From Gammaproteobacteria bacterium (GTDB lineage Bacteria; Pseudomonadota; Gammaproteobacteria; SZUA-229), in NCBI GenBank assembly GCA_030148865.1, contig JASBSR010000015.1, positions 1-64,000 of the forward strand: 64,000 nt of DNA, in the 5' to 3' direction. A program made the translations under genes and the position numbers. The notes below the pieces were generated by a model that had not been told where the DNA came from, made no database searches, and saw nothing but the letters and a program-made list of their open reading frames with translations. Shown here piece by piece: positions 49,953-59,236 of this stretch (positions are counted from its first letter, which is position 1; each line of letters begins with the position of its first letter).

Positions 49953-51038
49953 ATGAGTCATAAAACTGTGCTCTACGCAAAACACGTTGAATATAATGGC
50001 AAGATCGTGGATTTTGCGGGTTGGATGATGCCGGTGAATTACGGCTCCCAGGTCGATGAACACCACCAGGTGCGCAACGATGCCGGCATGTTCGATGTTT
50101 CACACATGACCATTATCGATATTGTCGGCGAGCGTGTCACCGAGTTTTTGCAATATCTGCTGGCCAATGATGTCGCCAGACTGACAACCCCGGGCAAGGC
50201 GCTGTACAGCTGCATGCTGAATCAGAATGGTGGGGTGATCGACGATCTGATTGTGTATTACATGCGCGATGACTGGTTTCGCATGGTGGTCAACGCAGCC
50301 ACTCGCGACAAGGACCTGGCCTGGTTGCAACAACAGGCCGAGTCCTTTGCGCTGGAATTGATCGAGCGCGCCGAGACTGCGATGATTGCGGTGCAGGGGC
50401 CGCAAGCGCGTAAAAAAGCCATGCAGGCTCTGCCGGTCGATGTGGTCGAAGCCGCGGCCGAGCTCGAGCGCTTTTTCGGCTGCGACTGTGGTGAATGGTT
50501 TGTTGGCCGTACCGGTTATACCGGCGAAGACGGGTTTGAAATCATGGTGCCCGAGTCCGAAGCGGCTGCGCTCTGGGACAGACTCAGCGATGCCGGGGTG
50601 AAACCCTGTGGCCTGGGCGCGCGTGACACCCTGCGGCTGGAAGCGGGGATGAATTTATACGGTTCGGACATGACCGAAGACACCACGCCGCTGGTCTCGG
50701 GGCTGGGCTGGACCGTGGCCTGGGAGCCGGTGAGCCGGGATTTCATCGGTCGCAGGGCGCTGGAAGCCCAGCGCGAGGCCGGCGTGCCGCAGAAACTGGT
50801 GGGTTTGATTCTGGACGATCGCGGTGTGCTGCGTGGCCATCAGAAAGTGGTGGTGGAAAATGTGGGTGAAGGCGAAATTACCAGTGGCACGTTTTCGCCA
50901 AGTCTGAAAAAATCCATTGCTCTGGCGCGCGTTCCGAAAGCGACTGGTGATTCGTGTCAGGTCGAGATTCGCGGTAAATTACTCGACGCGCGCGTGGTCA
51001 GGCCGGTGTTTGTCCGGGATGGCAAGCCAGTCGTATAG
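49953..51038 (+). CDS. gcvT: glycine cleavage system T protein
   Basis: A 361-residue aminomethyltransferase with DFAGWMMPVNYGSQ, GMFDVSHM, GRTGYTGEDGFEIMVP and the folate-binding acidic site. It transfers the methylene group from lipoyl-bound intermediate to tetrahydrofolate, releasing ammonia. It begins the gcvT-gcvH-gcvPA-gcvPB operon. The 87-base leader shows no convincing glycine riboswitch. Confidence 0.96.
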   Translation: MSHKTVLYAKHVEYNGKIVDFAGWMMPVNYGSQVDEHHQVRNDAGMFDVSHMTIIDIVGERVTEFLQYLLANDVARLTTPGKALYSCMLNQNGGVIDDLIVYYMRDDWFRMVVNAATRDKDLAWLQQQAESFALELIERAETAMIAVQGPQARKKAMQALPVDVVEAAAELERFFGCDCGEWFVGRTGYTGEDGFEIMVPESEAAALWDRLSDAGVKPCGLGARDTLRLEAGMNLYGSDMTEDTTPLVSGLGWTVAWEPVSRDFIGRRALEAQREAGVPQKLVGLILDDRGVLRGHQKVVVENVGEGEITSGTFSPSLKKSIALARVPKATGDSCQVEIRGKLLDARVVRPVFVRDGKPVV

Positions 51039-51083
51039 CCGTATACAATCATTATCCAGAAAGCATATCAAAGGTCACAAACT

Positions 51084-51470
51084 ATGAGCGAAGTACCAGC
51101 AGAACTCAGATACACCAAGTCGCACGAATGGGTGCGCGAAGAAGACGATGGCACTATCACGGTTGGTATTACCGATCACGCTCAGGGTTTACTGGGGGAT
51201 CTGGTGTTTGTCGAATTACCAGAAGTCGGTGCTGACATGGCAGTGGACGATGCCTGTTGCGTGATCGAATCAGTGAAAGCCGCGTCCGATGTCTATATGC
51301 CGATCAGTGGTGAAATTGTTGAAGTGAATGAGCTGCTCAATGATGAGCCCGAGATTATCAATTCCTCACCCTTCGATGATGGCTGGATATTTAAAGTGCA
51401 GCCGTCTGCCGAGCAGGAGCTGGATAATCTGATGGACGCGGATGCGTACCAGTCTGAAATCGAAGACTAG
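51084..51470 (+). CDS. gcvH: glycine cleavage system H protein
   Basis: A 128-residue lipoyl carrier with [19 protein letters not shown] and the lipoylated lysine in [18 protein letters not shown]. It shuttles the aminomethyl group between the P, T and L proteins. 45 bases after gcvT. Confidence 0.97.
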   Translation: MSEVPAELRYTKSHEWVREEDDGTITVGITDHAQGLLGDLVFVELPEVGADMAVDDACCVIESVKAASDVYMPISGEIVEVNELLNDEPEIINSSPFDDGWIFKVQPSAEQELDNLMDADAYQSEIED

Positions 51471-51634
51471 TCTAAGACTATAGTCTGGAGCGTTTCATTT
51501 TTTGCGATACGGCGTTAAAACACGTCTCACAATGCCCATGGGCTCGTGCGCATTCCGCTGCTTTGGAAAGTTTTGCCTGGCGCGAAAAAAAATGAAATCG
51601 CGCCAGTAATGCTAATAACATAGAAGAATCTGTC

Positions 51635-53029
51635 ATGCCTTTTGTTCCGCACACCGAAGATGAAATCAAACAAATGCTGGCCACCATCGGTGCCAGCAGT
51701 ATCGATGATTTGTTCGACGAAATCCCTGTGCATTTGCGTGTCGATGGTTTGCCGGGTGTGCCCGAGGGTATGACCGAAATGGACATTACGCGCCTGATGA
51801 CCCAGCGGGCAGCGAAAGATGCCAATGCCGTGTGTTTTATCGGTGCCGGTGCATACGAACATCATATTCCGGCGGCGGTCTGGCAGATCACTACCCGCGG
51901 CGAGTATTACAGCGCTTACACGCCGTATCAGGCGGAAGCCTCGCAGGGTACGTTGCAGCTGATTTATGAATATCAGAGCATGATGACCGCGCTCACCGCG
52001 ATGGACGTGTCGAATGCTTCGATGTACGACGGTGCTTCAGCACTGGCCGAGGCAGTGCTGATGGCAGTGCGTGGCAATCGTAAATCAAAATCGCGCAAAA
52101 TTTTAATGCCGAACACAGTGCATCCGAATTATCGCAGAACCACACGCGCGATAGTTGAAGGCCAGCACATCGAGCTGGTCGAAGTGGGTTACGATCTTGT
52201 CTCGGGAACAGCACCGCTGAGCGCTTATCAGGCTCTGGCCGGTGACGATGTCACGGCAGTGGTGATGCAGCAGCCAAACTTCTTCGGCAATATGGAAGAT
52301 GTCGATGCCATCACCGACTGGGCGCACGCCAACGGTATTCTGGTGATCGCGGTCGCCAATCCGCTGACCCTGGCAGTGCTCAAACCGCCGGGTGAATGGG
52401 GTGAAACCGGCGTTGACATTGCCTGTGGTGATGGCCAGCCGCTGGGTGCGCCGCTGTCCTCGGGTGGCCCGTACTACGGTTATCTGTGTGGTACCCAGGC
52501 GCTGGTTAGGCAAATGCCGGGGCGCATCGTCGGCGGTACAGTCGACCTCGATGGCAGGCCGGGTTTTACTCTGACGTTGCAGGCGCGCGAGCAGCATATC
52601 CGGCGTTCGAAAGCGACCTCGAACATTTGCACCAATCAGGGGCTGGTGGTGACCGCATCGACCATCCACATGGCGATCGTAGGTCCGGAAGGTCTGGAAA
52701 AAACCGCTGCCGCCTGTCATGCCAATACCCGGTCACTGGTCGCACAATTATGTGAAATCGATGGTGTGCAACGTGCACACACAGCGCCGTATTTTCACGA
52801 AGCAGTATTGCAGCTGGGTGCACCAGCGAGTCAGGTGCTGCCCGCATTGCTGGCCAAAGGCATACTCGGTGGCTACGATCTCAGTGAAGACTATCCCGAG
52901 CTGGGCCATGCGATTCTGGTCTGTGCCACCGAGATGCGCAGCGAAGATGAAATTAAGCATTATGTGAATGCGCTTACCGAGGTCATGAGCAGCGCATCTG
53001 CAAACACAAAAATTGCGGGGACCGTGTGA
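51635..53029 (+). CDS. gcvPA: glycine dehydrogenase (decarboxylating) subunit 1
   Basis: A 464-residue N-terminal half of the P-protein, with [29 protein letters not shown] and [11 protein letters not shown]. With GcvPB it forms the PLP enzyme that decarboxylates glycine. The P-protein is split here, in contrast with the single long GcvP of E. coli. Stop overlaps the gcvPB start. 164 bases separate it from gcvH. Confidence 0.96.
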   Translation: MPFVPHTEDEIKQMLATIGASSIDDLFDEIPVHLRVDGLPGVPEGMTEMDITRLMTQRAAKDANAVCFIGAGAYEHHIPAAVWQITTRGEYYSAYTPYQAEASQGTLQLIYEYQSMMTALTAMDVSNASMYDGASALAEAVLMAVRGNRKSKSRKILMPNTVHPNYRRTTRAIVEGQHIELVEVGYDLVSGTAPLSAYQALAGDDVTAVVMQQPNFFGNMEDVDAITDWAHANGILVIAVANPLTLAVLKPPGEWGETGVDIACGDGQPLGAPLSSGGPYYGYLCGTQALVRQMPGRIVGGTVDLDGRPGFTLTLQAREQHIRRSKATSNICTNQGLVVTASTIHMAIVGPEGLEKTAAACHANTRSLVAQLCEIDGVQRAHTAPYFHEAVLQLGAPASQVLPALLAKGILGGYDLSEDYPELGHAILVCATEMRSEDEIKHYVNALTEVMSSASANTKIAGTV

Positions 53030-54480
53030 TGCTGATATTTGAACATTCCACCCCGGGGCGTCGCGGCGCGCCGCAGTCACCGCGCAAGCGTGCCGATCTC
53101 AGTGATCTGCCAGCCGGGCAACTACGTAAACAACGCGCAGCGTTGCCCGAGGTTTCGGAAATGCAGGCGGTGCGGCATTACACGCGTTTGTCACAAAAGA
53201 ATTTTTCCATCGACACGCATTTTTATCCGCTGGGTTCCTGCACCATGAAGTACAACCCGCGCGCTTGCAATTCACTGGCGATGCTGCCGGGGTTTCTGTC
53301 GCGGCATCCCTTAACACCAGAAGCGCAGAGCCAGGGTTTTCTCGCCTGTATGCACGAATTACAGGACATGCTATGCGAAGCGACCGGCATGGCCGGGTTT
53401 TCGCTGGCACCGATGGCGGGTGCCCAGGGTGAGTTTGCTGGTGTTGCCATGATCGGTGCTTATCACAAAGCCAAAGGTGACGACGCGCGCAAAGAAATTC
53501 TGGTCCCCGACGCCGCGCACGGTACCAATCCAGCGACTGCGACCATGTGTGGTTTCACGGTGCGCGAAATTCCGACGCTGGACAATGGCGATGTCGATAT
53601 CGAGGCTTTGCAAAAAGCGGTGGGGCCACAAACGGCGGGTCTGATGCTGACCAATCCGTCAACCCTGGGTGTGTTCGAACGCCAGATCGAGACTATTGCA
53701 AAAATTATTCACAAGGCGGGTGGTTTGCTGTATTACGACGGTGCCAACCTGAATGCGATTCTTGGCAAAATTCGTCCTGGTGATATGGGGTTTGATGTGA
53801 TTCACTCGAATTTGCACAAAACTTTTTCCACCCCGCACGGTGGTGGTGGCCCGGGTTCGGGTGCAGTCGGTGTGTCAGAACGCTTAAAACCGTTCCTGCC
53901 CTTGCCGATGGTGAAAAAAACCGATGAGCGTTATAGCTGGCTGAGCGAAAAAGATTCGCCGCAGTCCATTGGTCGCTTATCGGCATTCATGGGTAATGCT
54001 GGTGTATTGCTGCGTGCGTATATATATATGCGTTTGCTGGGTCGTGAGGGCATGAAGCGCGTTGCTGAGTTTGCCACTTTGAATGCCAACTACATGGCTG
54101 CAGAAGCCAGACGTCGTGGTTTCCAGCTGGCGATTCCAGAACGTCGTTCCAGTCATGAGTTTATTATCACGCTGAAGAAAGAAGCGCGTGATCTGCACGT
54201 GACGGCAATGGATTTCGCCAAGCGTTTGCTGGATCTTGGCTATCACGCACCGACCACGTACTTTCCTCTGCTGGTGCCGGAGTGTTTGTTGATTGAGCCG
54301 ACCGAAACCGAAGCCAAAGAAGCGCTGGATGGTTTTATGGATGCATTGCAGCAAATACGCGAAGAAGCTAAAGCGAATCCGGAGCTGGTCACTGGTGCAC
54401 CGCATACCCTGCCGGTGAAACGTCTCGACGATGTGCGTGCGGCGAGACAGCTGGATCTGTGCTGGAAAAGAAAAACATAG
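53029..54480 (+). CDS. gcvPB: glycine dehydrogenase (decarboxylating) subunit 2
   Basis: A 483-residue C-terminal half of the P-protein. PLP lysine lies in [17 protein letters not shown]; also [19 protein letters not shown] and [22 protein letters not shown] 53029 overlaps the gcvPA stop; a GTG at 53026 is also possible. A repeat with GCAGTTGACAG...CCAACTGCTGAC follows the gene. Confidence 0.96.
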   Translation: MLIFEHSTPGRRGAPQSPRKRADLSDLPAGQLRKQRAALPEVSEMQAVRHYTRLSQKNFSIDTHFYPLGSCTMKYNPRACNSLAMLPGFLSRHPLTPEAQSQGFLACMHELQDMLCEATGMAGFSLAPMAGAQGEFAGVAMIGAYHKAKGDDARKEILVPDAAHGTNPATATMCGFTVREIPTLDNGDVDIEALQKAVGPQTAGLMLTNPSTLGVFERQIETIAKIIHKAGGLLYYDGANLNAILGKIRPGDMGFDVIHSNLHKTFSTPHGGGGPGSGAVGVSERLKPFLPLPMVKKTDERYSWLSEKDSPQSIGRLSAFMGNAGVLLRAYIYMRLLGREGMKRVAEFATLNANYMAAEARRRGFQLAIPERRSSHEFIITLKKEARDLHVTAMDFAKRLLDLGYHAPTTYFPLLVPECLLIEPTETEAKEALDGFMDALQQIREEAKANPELVTGAPHTLPVKRLDDVRAARQLDLCWKRKT

Positions 54481-54489
54481 CTGGCAGAC

Positions 54490-54555
54490 ATCAGTTAGCA
54501 GTTGACAGCGAAAAGCTAAAAAATTACGATTTTTATATTGCCAACTGCTGACTTT
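54490..54555. repeat. imperfect inverted repeat after gcvPB
   Basis: AGCAGTTGACAG (about 54497-54508) and TGCCAACTGCTGAC (about 54540-54553) are imperfectly complementary across an AT-rich centre. It may act as a weak terminator between convergent gcvPB and the cyclase gene. The TGCCAACTGC part matches the unit at the window start. Confidence 0.5.
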
Positions 54556-54558
54556 GTT

Positions 54559-55263
54559 TTAAGCTTGCGCGACGCAGTTACGACCTCTTCCTTTGGCGTT
54601 GTATAACGCAATATCAGTACGTCGAATCAAGCTGTTAAGGTTGTCCTGCTCGGGTTTGAACTCAGCAACACCAAAGCTGGCGGTAACCTGTCTGGGTAGA
54701 TCAAAGTTGTAATGTTCTATGTCATGTCGCAGTCGTTCGGCGTGTTTGACTGCGCCATTTATACCTGTCGCGCTGGCCAGAATCAAAAACTCTTCACCGC
54801 CGTAGCGCGCCAGAATATCAGCGTCACGATTGGCCTGTGAGACTAGTCTGGCAATTTGCTGCAGGATTCGATCGCCGGTTTGATGGCCGTGTTCATCATT
54901 GATTTTTTTAAAATAGTCCAGATCAAACAGAATTAGAGAGAATTTTCCACCATAGCGTTTGGTGCGATCAATTTCAGCTTCGAGGAAATGCGTCATATGA
55001 AGCCGGTTATATATGTGGGTGAGTGAATCAGTGTAAGCCATTTTCTGCAGCTGCCACGATAATGCTTTGATATGCGCGAGCGTAAAACCGAAAGCGATTC
55101 CAGCTGTGACAGGAATCAAAAACGATAGCGGTTCCAGGGGGATTTTCAGTATATAAAGTGAATGCACCACATTGAGCAGCCCGGTGAAAAGGATCGAGAG
55201 CGTGACATACATGATGTATATCAGGAGTCTTGCGCTCTTTAAATGATTATGCAGTTTGTACAT
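54559..55263 (-). CDS. membrane diguanylate cyclase
   Basis: A 234-residue protein with two N-terminal membrane helices (LLIYIMYVTLSILFTGLL, then PLSFLIPVTAGIAFGFTLA) and a C-terminal GGDEF domain with an active GGEEF site. An RDAD inhibitory-site motif sits five residues upstream of GGEEF, so product inhibition is expected. It makes c-di-GMP. The short membrane part has no known sensor domain. Confidence 0.9.
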   Translation of the reverse strand: MYKLHNHLKSARLLIYIMYVTLSILFTGLLNVVHSLYILKIPLEPLSFLIPVTAGIAFGFTLAHIKALSWQLQKMAYTDSLTHIYNRLHMTHFLEAEIDRTKRYGGKFSLILFDLDYFKKINDEHGHQTGDRILQQIARLVSQANRDADILARYGGEEFLILASATGINGAVKHAERLRHDIEHYNFDLPRQVTASFGVAEFKPEQDNLNSLIRRTDIALYNAKGRGRNCVAQA

Positions 55264-55385
55264 GGGCTGGCTATTGGCGTCTATATAGTATTAGTATAAT
55301 CCCTTAGCGTAGATACCTGGTAATTACCCCTGCCGATGGAGATTATCCAGCGGAGGGTCGAAATTCGAGAATGGGAGATGAAGCT

Positions 55386-55961
55386 ATGCAAAATCGAGGC
55401 GCGATTTTACTGGGCCTGGTGCTTTTTTGCTCCAGTGTCACTGCTCAGGCGGTTAATTTTCACGACATACGGTTCGCTGACAGCCTGATTTTGCCAGATA
55501 CCCAGCAGGAGCTGCAGCTCAATGGCATCGGCTATCGCAGCAAGTTTTTTATCAAAGTGTATATTGCTGCGCTCTATACTGAAGCCAAAGCTACAACAGT
55601 AGCAGAAGTACTTGCGCAAACCGGCCCCCGGCGGCTGTTGATGCATTTTGTTTATGATGAAGTCTCCCGCGAAAAACTGGTTAGCGCATGGAATGAAGGT
55701 TTTAATGACAATACGCCCGACGTGCAATTGTCAGAGTTGCGGCAACGTATTGACCGGTTCAACGCCATGTTTCCCACTCTGCGTGCCGGTGATGTGGTGC
55801 TGCTGGATTATGTCCCAGGTAAAGGCACGGTAGTCACCATCAAGGGTGTGGAGAAAGGTGTCATTGCTGGCGAGGATTTTAATCGTGCCCTGATGAATAT
55901 CTGGCTCGGTGAAGAGCCTGCGGACAGTGGGCTTAAAGATGCTCTGTTAGGCGGTGAATAA
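55386..55961 (+). CDS. chalcone-isomerase-like periplasmic protein
   Basis: A 191-residue protein with a signal peptide (GAILLGLVLFCSSVTAQA), then LNGIGYRSKFFIKVYIAALY and a GDVVLLDYVPGKGTVVTIKG segment of the bacterial CHI-fold family. Flavonoid isomerase activity is not expected; bacterial members may bind fatty acids or heme. ATG 55386 is preferred over the upstream 55371. Confidence 0.85.
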   Translation: MQNRGAILLGLVLFCSSVTAQAVNFHDIRFADSLILPDTQQELQLNGIGYRSKFFIKVYIAALYTEAKATTVAEVLAQTGPRRLLMHFVYDEVSREKLVSAWNEGFNDNTPDVQLSELRQRIDRFNAMFPTLRAGDVVLLDYVPGKGTVVTIKGVEKGVIAGEDFNRALMNIWLGEEPADSGLKDALLGGE

Positions 55962-56207
55962 AAAGTCTGGTAGCTGATGTATGAGTGCGTCTAACGCAAA
56001 TTTTTTACTGAAAAGCCAAACATTTACCGCGAACTCCGCGAAGCTCGCAAAGGTAAAACCTGAGCCAGCATCTGTTTGTATTGTTTGCGGCGGGTTTGTA
56101 GTTCTCCAGAGTGGGCGATCTTTATTGGCGTTTATTTTTGAGGCTAACATTTTGATCAAAACTTGCAGCTTCAGAACGTTCTGTGCTTCTGTGGAAAATA
56201 TTTTTAT

Positions 56208-56834
56208 TCAGACAGTATTGGTACTGGTTAACTCTTCTGCAGCGTTGCGCATTATGTTTTCACCGACCACGCCGGTGAGTACGTGGTCACCAAAAACAAA
56301 ACTGGGTACGCTTTGAATTTCATACTTGCGCGCAGCGGCAAAGTTCTGTTGCAGGCGCTGCTGGTACGTTGAGTTATTCCAGGCATCATCAACGACTGCA
56401 TTGTTGATCCCACACTGGTTGGCAATCTTGCGAAGTATTTTTCGGTCACCAATATTTTTATCATCAACAAAAAACGCAGTAAACAGTGCCTCGTGCAACT
56501 GATAGAATGACTCTCGGCCACAGGCTTTCGCGGCTTCACCGAGTAATAGAGCGTCTTTTGAATTGGTGGTGAAGAGATGTTCTGCCAACGGTATATTTTC
56601 TTCCTTGGCAACATGCTTTAAGTTTTTCATCAGCTGGTTCCAGTATTCTGATGGATAATCCAGTGAAGTCACCGGCTCGCCTTTGGCGGAATTTTCTGGA
56701 TGGATCTCAAGAAAACACCAGTTGATTTTTAGATCGTAGCTGTCTTTGAGACGCATCAGTCGATGATGGCCTACGTAACAAAAAGGACAGATGTAATCGC
56801 TGAAAACAGTAATTTTAAGTTCAGGTAAAGGCAT
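56208..56834 (-). CDS. DsbA-family oxidoreductase (FrnE/HCCA-isomerase-like)
   Basis: A 208-residue thioredoxin-fold protein with DYICPFCYVGHHRL (a CPFC site), a central helical insertion, and the cis-Pro loop SVPSFVFGDH followed by LTGVVG. No signal peptide, so cytoplasmic. It may act as a disulfide oxidoreductase or related isomerase; the substrate is unknown. Confidence 0.9.
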   Translation of the reverse strand: MPLPELKITVFSDYICPFCYVGHHRLMRLKDSYDLKINWCFLEIHPENSAKGEPVTSLDYPSEYWNQLMKNLKHVAKEENIPLAEHLFTTNSKDALLLGEAAKACGRESFYQLHEALFTAFFVDDKNIGDRKILRKIANQCGINNAVVDDAWNNSTYQQRLQQNFAAARKYEIQSVPSFVFGDHVLTGVVGENIMRNAAEELTSTNTV

Positions 56835-57065
56835 GATTCCACCTGCGAGTGTAGTGAGCTCGACGACCCGAATGGCTGATAATATTCTGCATTGGACATT
56901 TCTGTGTCAGCAAAGTTTGTTTGCTGCTATTTTGAAAGCAGCCGGTTCGCACCGTTGAAAGAATATTATTTTACCCGGCCTGGTTTAAGCCGAATATTTA
57001 TCAGCCCGGGTACTCGTGGGCCCTGGTATTTGTAGGCAATAGCAAGCATTGCCCAGGTGTTAAGA

Positions 57066-57890
57066 TCACAGGCCGAGTATTTCTGCAGACAGTTTTTTGC
57101 GATTCATCGGTCGACTCATGTAGTGACCCTGGATCTGATCACAGCCGATGGCAGCGAGTATCTTATACTGGTCGTTTTGTTCAACTCCGGTGGCGACAGT
57201 TTTGATGCCCAGCTCATCGGCGAGTGAGATTAGATGTTTAATAATAATCTCACAGCGCTCATAGCTAACGATGTTATGTGTTAGCGATCGATCAATGACG
57301 ATGCTGCTGACAGGCAGTTCAAGCAGGTTGCGCAAAGGTGATTGCCCGGTGCCGAAATCATCGAGACAAAATTCAGCACCGAAGTTGCCCAGTGTAACGC
57401 AAAAAGCCTTGAGCTTCCTGATGTCATGCATATGTGTGCTAACCGTGATTTCGAAGATAAAATCTGCCATTGAGAGCTCATATTTTTTGCAGAGCTCGAT
57501 AAGTTTCTGTGAAAAATACACGCTTTCACAGGAGAGTACAGAAATATTCACAGAAATCCTGATTGAAGCCTTTAGCTGTTCGCGCATCCAGATCAGATCT
57601 TTACAGCATTGTTCAAATACCCAGATATCAAGCTGATAAATCAGGCCATGAGCTTCGGCAGCAGGAATGAAGGTTTCGGGATAGAGCAGGCCCACCTCCG
57701 GTCGCTGCCAGCGCACCAGGGCTTCCAGCGCGGTGGTCTTGCCGGTACGTAATTTATAGCGGGGCTGATAGTGCAGATTGAGCGCATCTCGGGCAATGGC
57801 ATTGGCCAGATTTTTGAGAAAGCTCTGGGTTTCGTTGGCGGCAGTGCTGGCTGTTGGCGACTGTCGGGGGAAGGCCTGGTCTGGGTTCAT
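57066..57890 (-). CDS. EAL-domain protein, catalytic lysine missing
   Basis: A 274-residue stand-alone EAL domain. It retains the EAL motif (residues 56-58), Asn115, Glu147, the DDFGTG pair (177-178), Glu237 and Gln254. The usual KIDRS lysine is replaced by Val198 (IVIDRS) and the ELTE second Glu is Val150. Loss of the general-base lysine suggests no phosphodiesterase activity and perhaps c-di-GMP binding or protein interaction. No membrane or sensor domain is fused. Confidence 0.88.
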   Translation of the reverse strand: MNPDQAFPRQSPTASTAANETQSFLKNLANAIARDALNLHYQPRYKLRTGKTTALEALVRWQRPEVGLLYPETFIPAAEAHGLIYQLDIWVFEQCCKDLIWMREQLKASIRISVNISVLSCESVYFSQKLIELCKKYELSMADFIFEITVSTHMHDIRKLKAFCVTLGNFGAEFCLDDFGTGQSPLRNLLELPVSSIVIDRSLTHNIVSYERCEIIIKHLISLADELGIKTVATGVEQNDQYKILAAIGCDQIQGHYMSRPMNRKKLSAEILGL

Positions 57891-58084
57891 GGAGATACCT
57901 GTTTCCTGAAATCAGGAATGCTGGCGCATCCATGTGCATATGAAAACGGTAAACAGCTCCTTTGCGAACATGGCAAGAGTCACTGACTGATGGATAGTAC
58001 CACCCGCGCAGAATTCTGCAAGCTGTTTGTCAGTCGACTGACTAAGTATAATGTTTATAGTTTTTATGGGCTTACTGAGTTTTG

Positions 58085-58873
58085 TCAGGCGCGCGTGGCA
58101 GCGTGTAGTTGCTGGAGCAGATCGTAGTTGAGCAGGCTGTGACCATAAACATCGCCCGCCAGCACATTAAATGGCTGTCCCGGTTCACCCATTTGATCGA
58201 GGATTAAAGCAGCACCGCTGAAGTCGTGGTCGCGGGTGTAGTCATTGGGGGTAATAATGGTGGTGAGACTGGCACCCTGCGAAGACCGGATGCCGTTGCC
58301 AGAGTCTTCAAAGGCGAAGCAGGCATCTGCATCGAGTTGCATTTGTTGCAGCGCATAGCTGTAAATATCGGGCGCGGGTTTTTTCGCCGGCACGATGTCG
58401 CCAGCGGCGATGACTTCGAACCAGGCGATAGCCTCGCGGCCCAGTGTGTATTCCAGTAGACTGGTGACGTTTTCCGGCGTGGTGGTAGTGGCAATCGCGA
58501 GTCGCAACTTGCGCGCGCGGGCTTCCTGCAGCAGTCGTTCAACACCAGGGCGCAGCGGGATTGCGCCGGTTGCCAGCAATTTCGTGTAGTGCCGGGTTTT
58601 GGCCTTGTGCAGCTCTGGAATCAGTACGTCGAGCCGCAGTTTGAAATCATCAAAAATATTCTGCGCTTCGGGATAATTTTCATAATAATGGCGCATACGT
58701 TCCTTGCCGCCAGTGATCGCGAGCAGTTCACCGTAGATGTCCACACTCCAGTGCCAGTTGACGCCGAATTCATCGAAGGCGGTATTAAAAGCGACGCGAT
58801 GGCCATCGCGCTCGGTGTCGGCGAGGGTGCCGTCGACATCAAATATCAGGGCTTCTAAGGTGCGGGTTTTCAT
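58085..58873 (-). CDS. cbbY: CbbY-like HAD phosphatase
   Basis: A 262-residue HAD phosphatase with FDVDGTLADTE, a TTTTPENV motif 2, KKPAPDIY and FEDSGNGIRSS. It resembles CbbY, which in autotrophs hydrolyses xylulose-1,5-bisphosphate, an inhibitory RuBisCO by-product. The ATG at 58873 (KTRTLEAL) is preferred. It lies far from the cbb operon; assignment depends on family similarity and not synteny. Confidence 0.82.
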   Translation of the reverse strand: MKTRTLEALIFDVDGTLADTERDGHRVAFNTAFDEFGVNWHWSVDIYGELLAITGGKERMRHYYENYPEAQNIFDDFKLRLDVLIPELHKAKTRHYTKLLATGAIPLRPGVERLLQEARARKLRLAIATTTTPENVTSLLEYTLGREAIAWFEVIAAGDIVPAKKPAPDIYSYALQQMQLDADACFAFEDSGNGIRSSQGASLTTIITPNDYTRDHDFSGAALILDQMGEPGQPFNVLAGDVYGHSLLNYDLLQQLHAATRA

Positions 58874-58930
58874 GGCGACGCATTCTAGCAAATCAGATAA
58901 GCTTTATTGCCTGATAAATCATGGCGGAAT

Positions 58931-59236
58931 ATGAATTTTAAACAAACCGTTGCCGACTGGACTGGAGCCGGCATCATGGCGGCGGCGTTGCACCGGCATC
59001 AGCTGGCGGTGGCCTGGCCGTCCTGGCTATGCGGTGCGTGCGCCAGTGACGTCGATTTTGCCTCTGATTTTATAGCGGCTCTTTTTGCCAGAAATAATGA
59101 GTATTGTTTGAACAAAACTGAAACATTCGCTTGCCAGCTGCCTGGTTTGCAGCCCGCGCATGGTTTGTCCCCTCAAGGGCACCATGGCCACGGTCAGTCA
59201 GGTGCTCCGGTGCTGACTCTGCGCGCACAGCCATGA
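58931..59236 (+). CDS. small unknown protein coupled to ABC exporter
   Basis: A 101-residue reading frame whose stop overlaps the ABC exporter start as ATGA. It has WPSWLCGACASD with a CxxC pair, a hydrophobic middle and a His/Gly-rich C-terminus (GHHGHGQSG). No family is recognised and the ribosome site is weak. The overlap suggests translational coupling, but a non-coding leader cannot be excluded. Confidence 0.4.
   Translation: MNFKQTVADWTGAGIMAAALHRHQLAVAWPSWLCGACASDVDFASDFIAALFARNNEYCLNKTETFACQLPGLQPAHGLSPQGHHGHGQSGAPVLTLRAQP

Noticed and set aside
53029-54480. Frameshift splitting gcvP
   Set aside because: Both halves have normal starts and stops and correspond to the known two-subunit GcvPA/GcvPB form.
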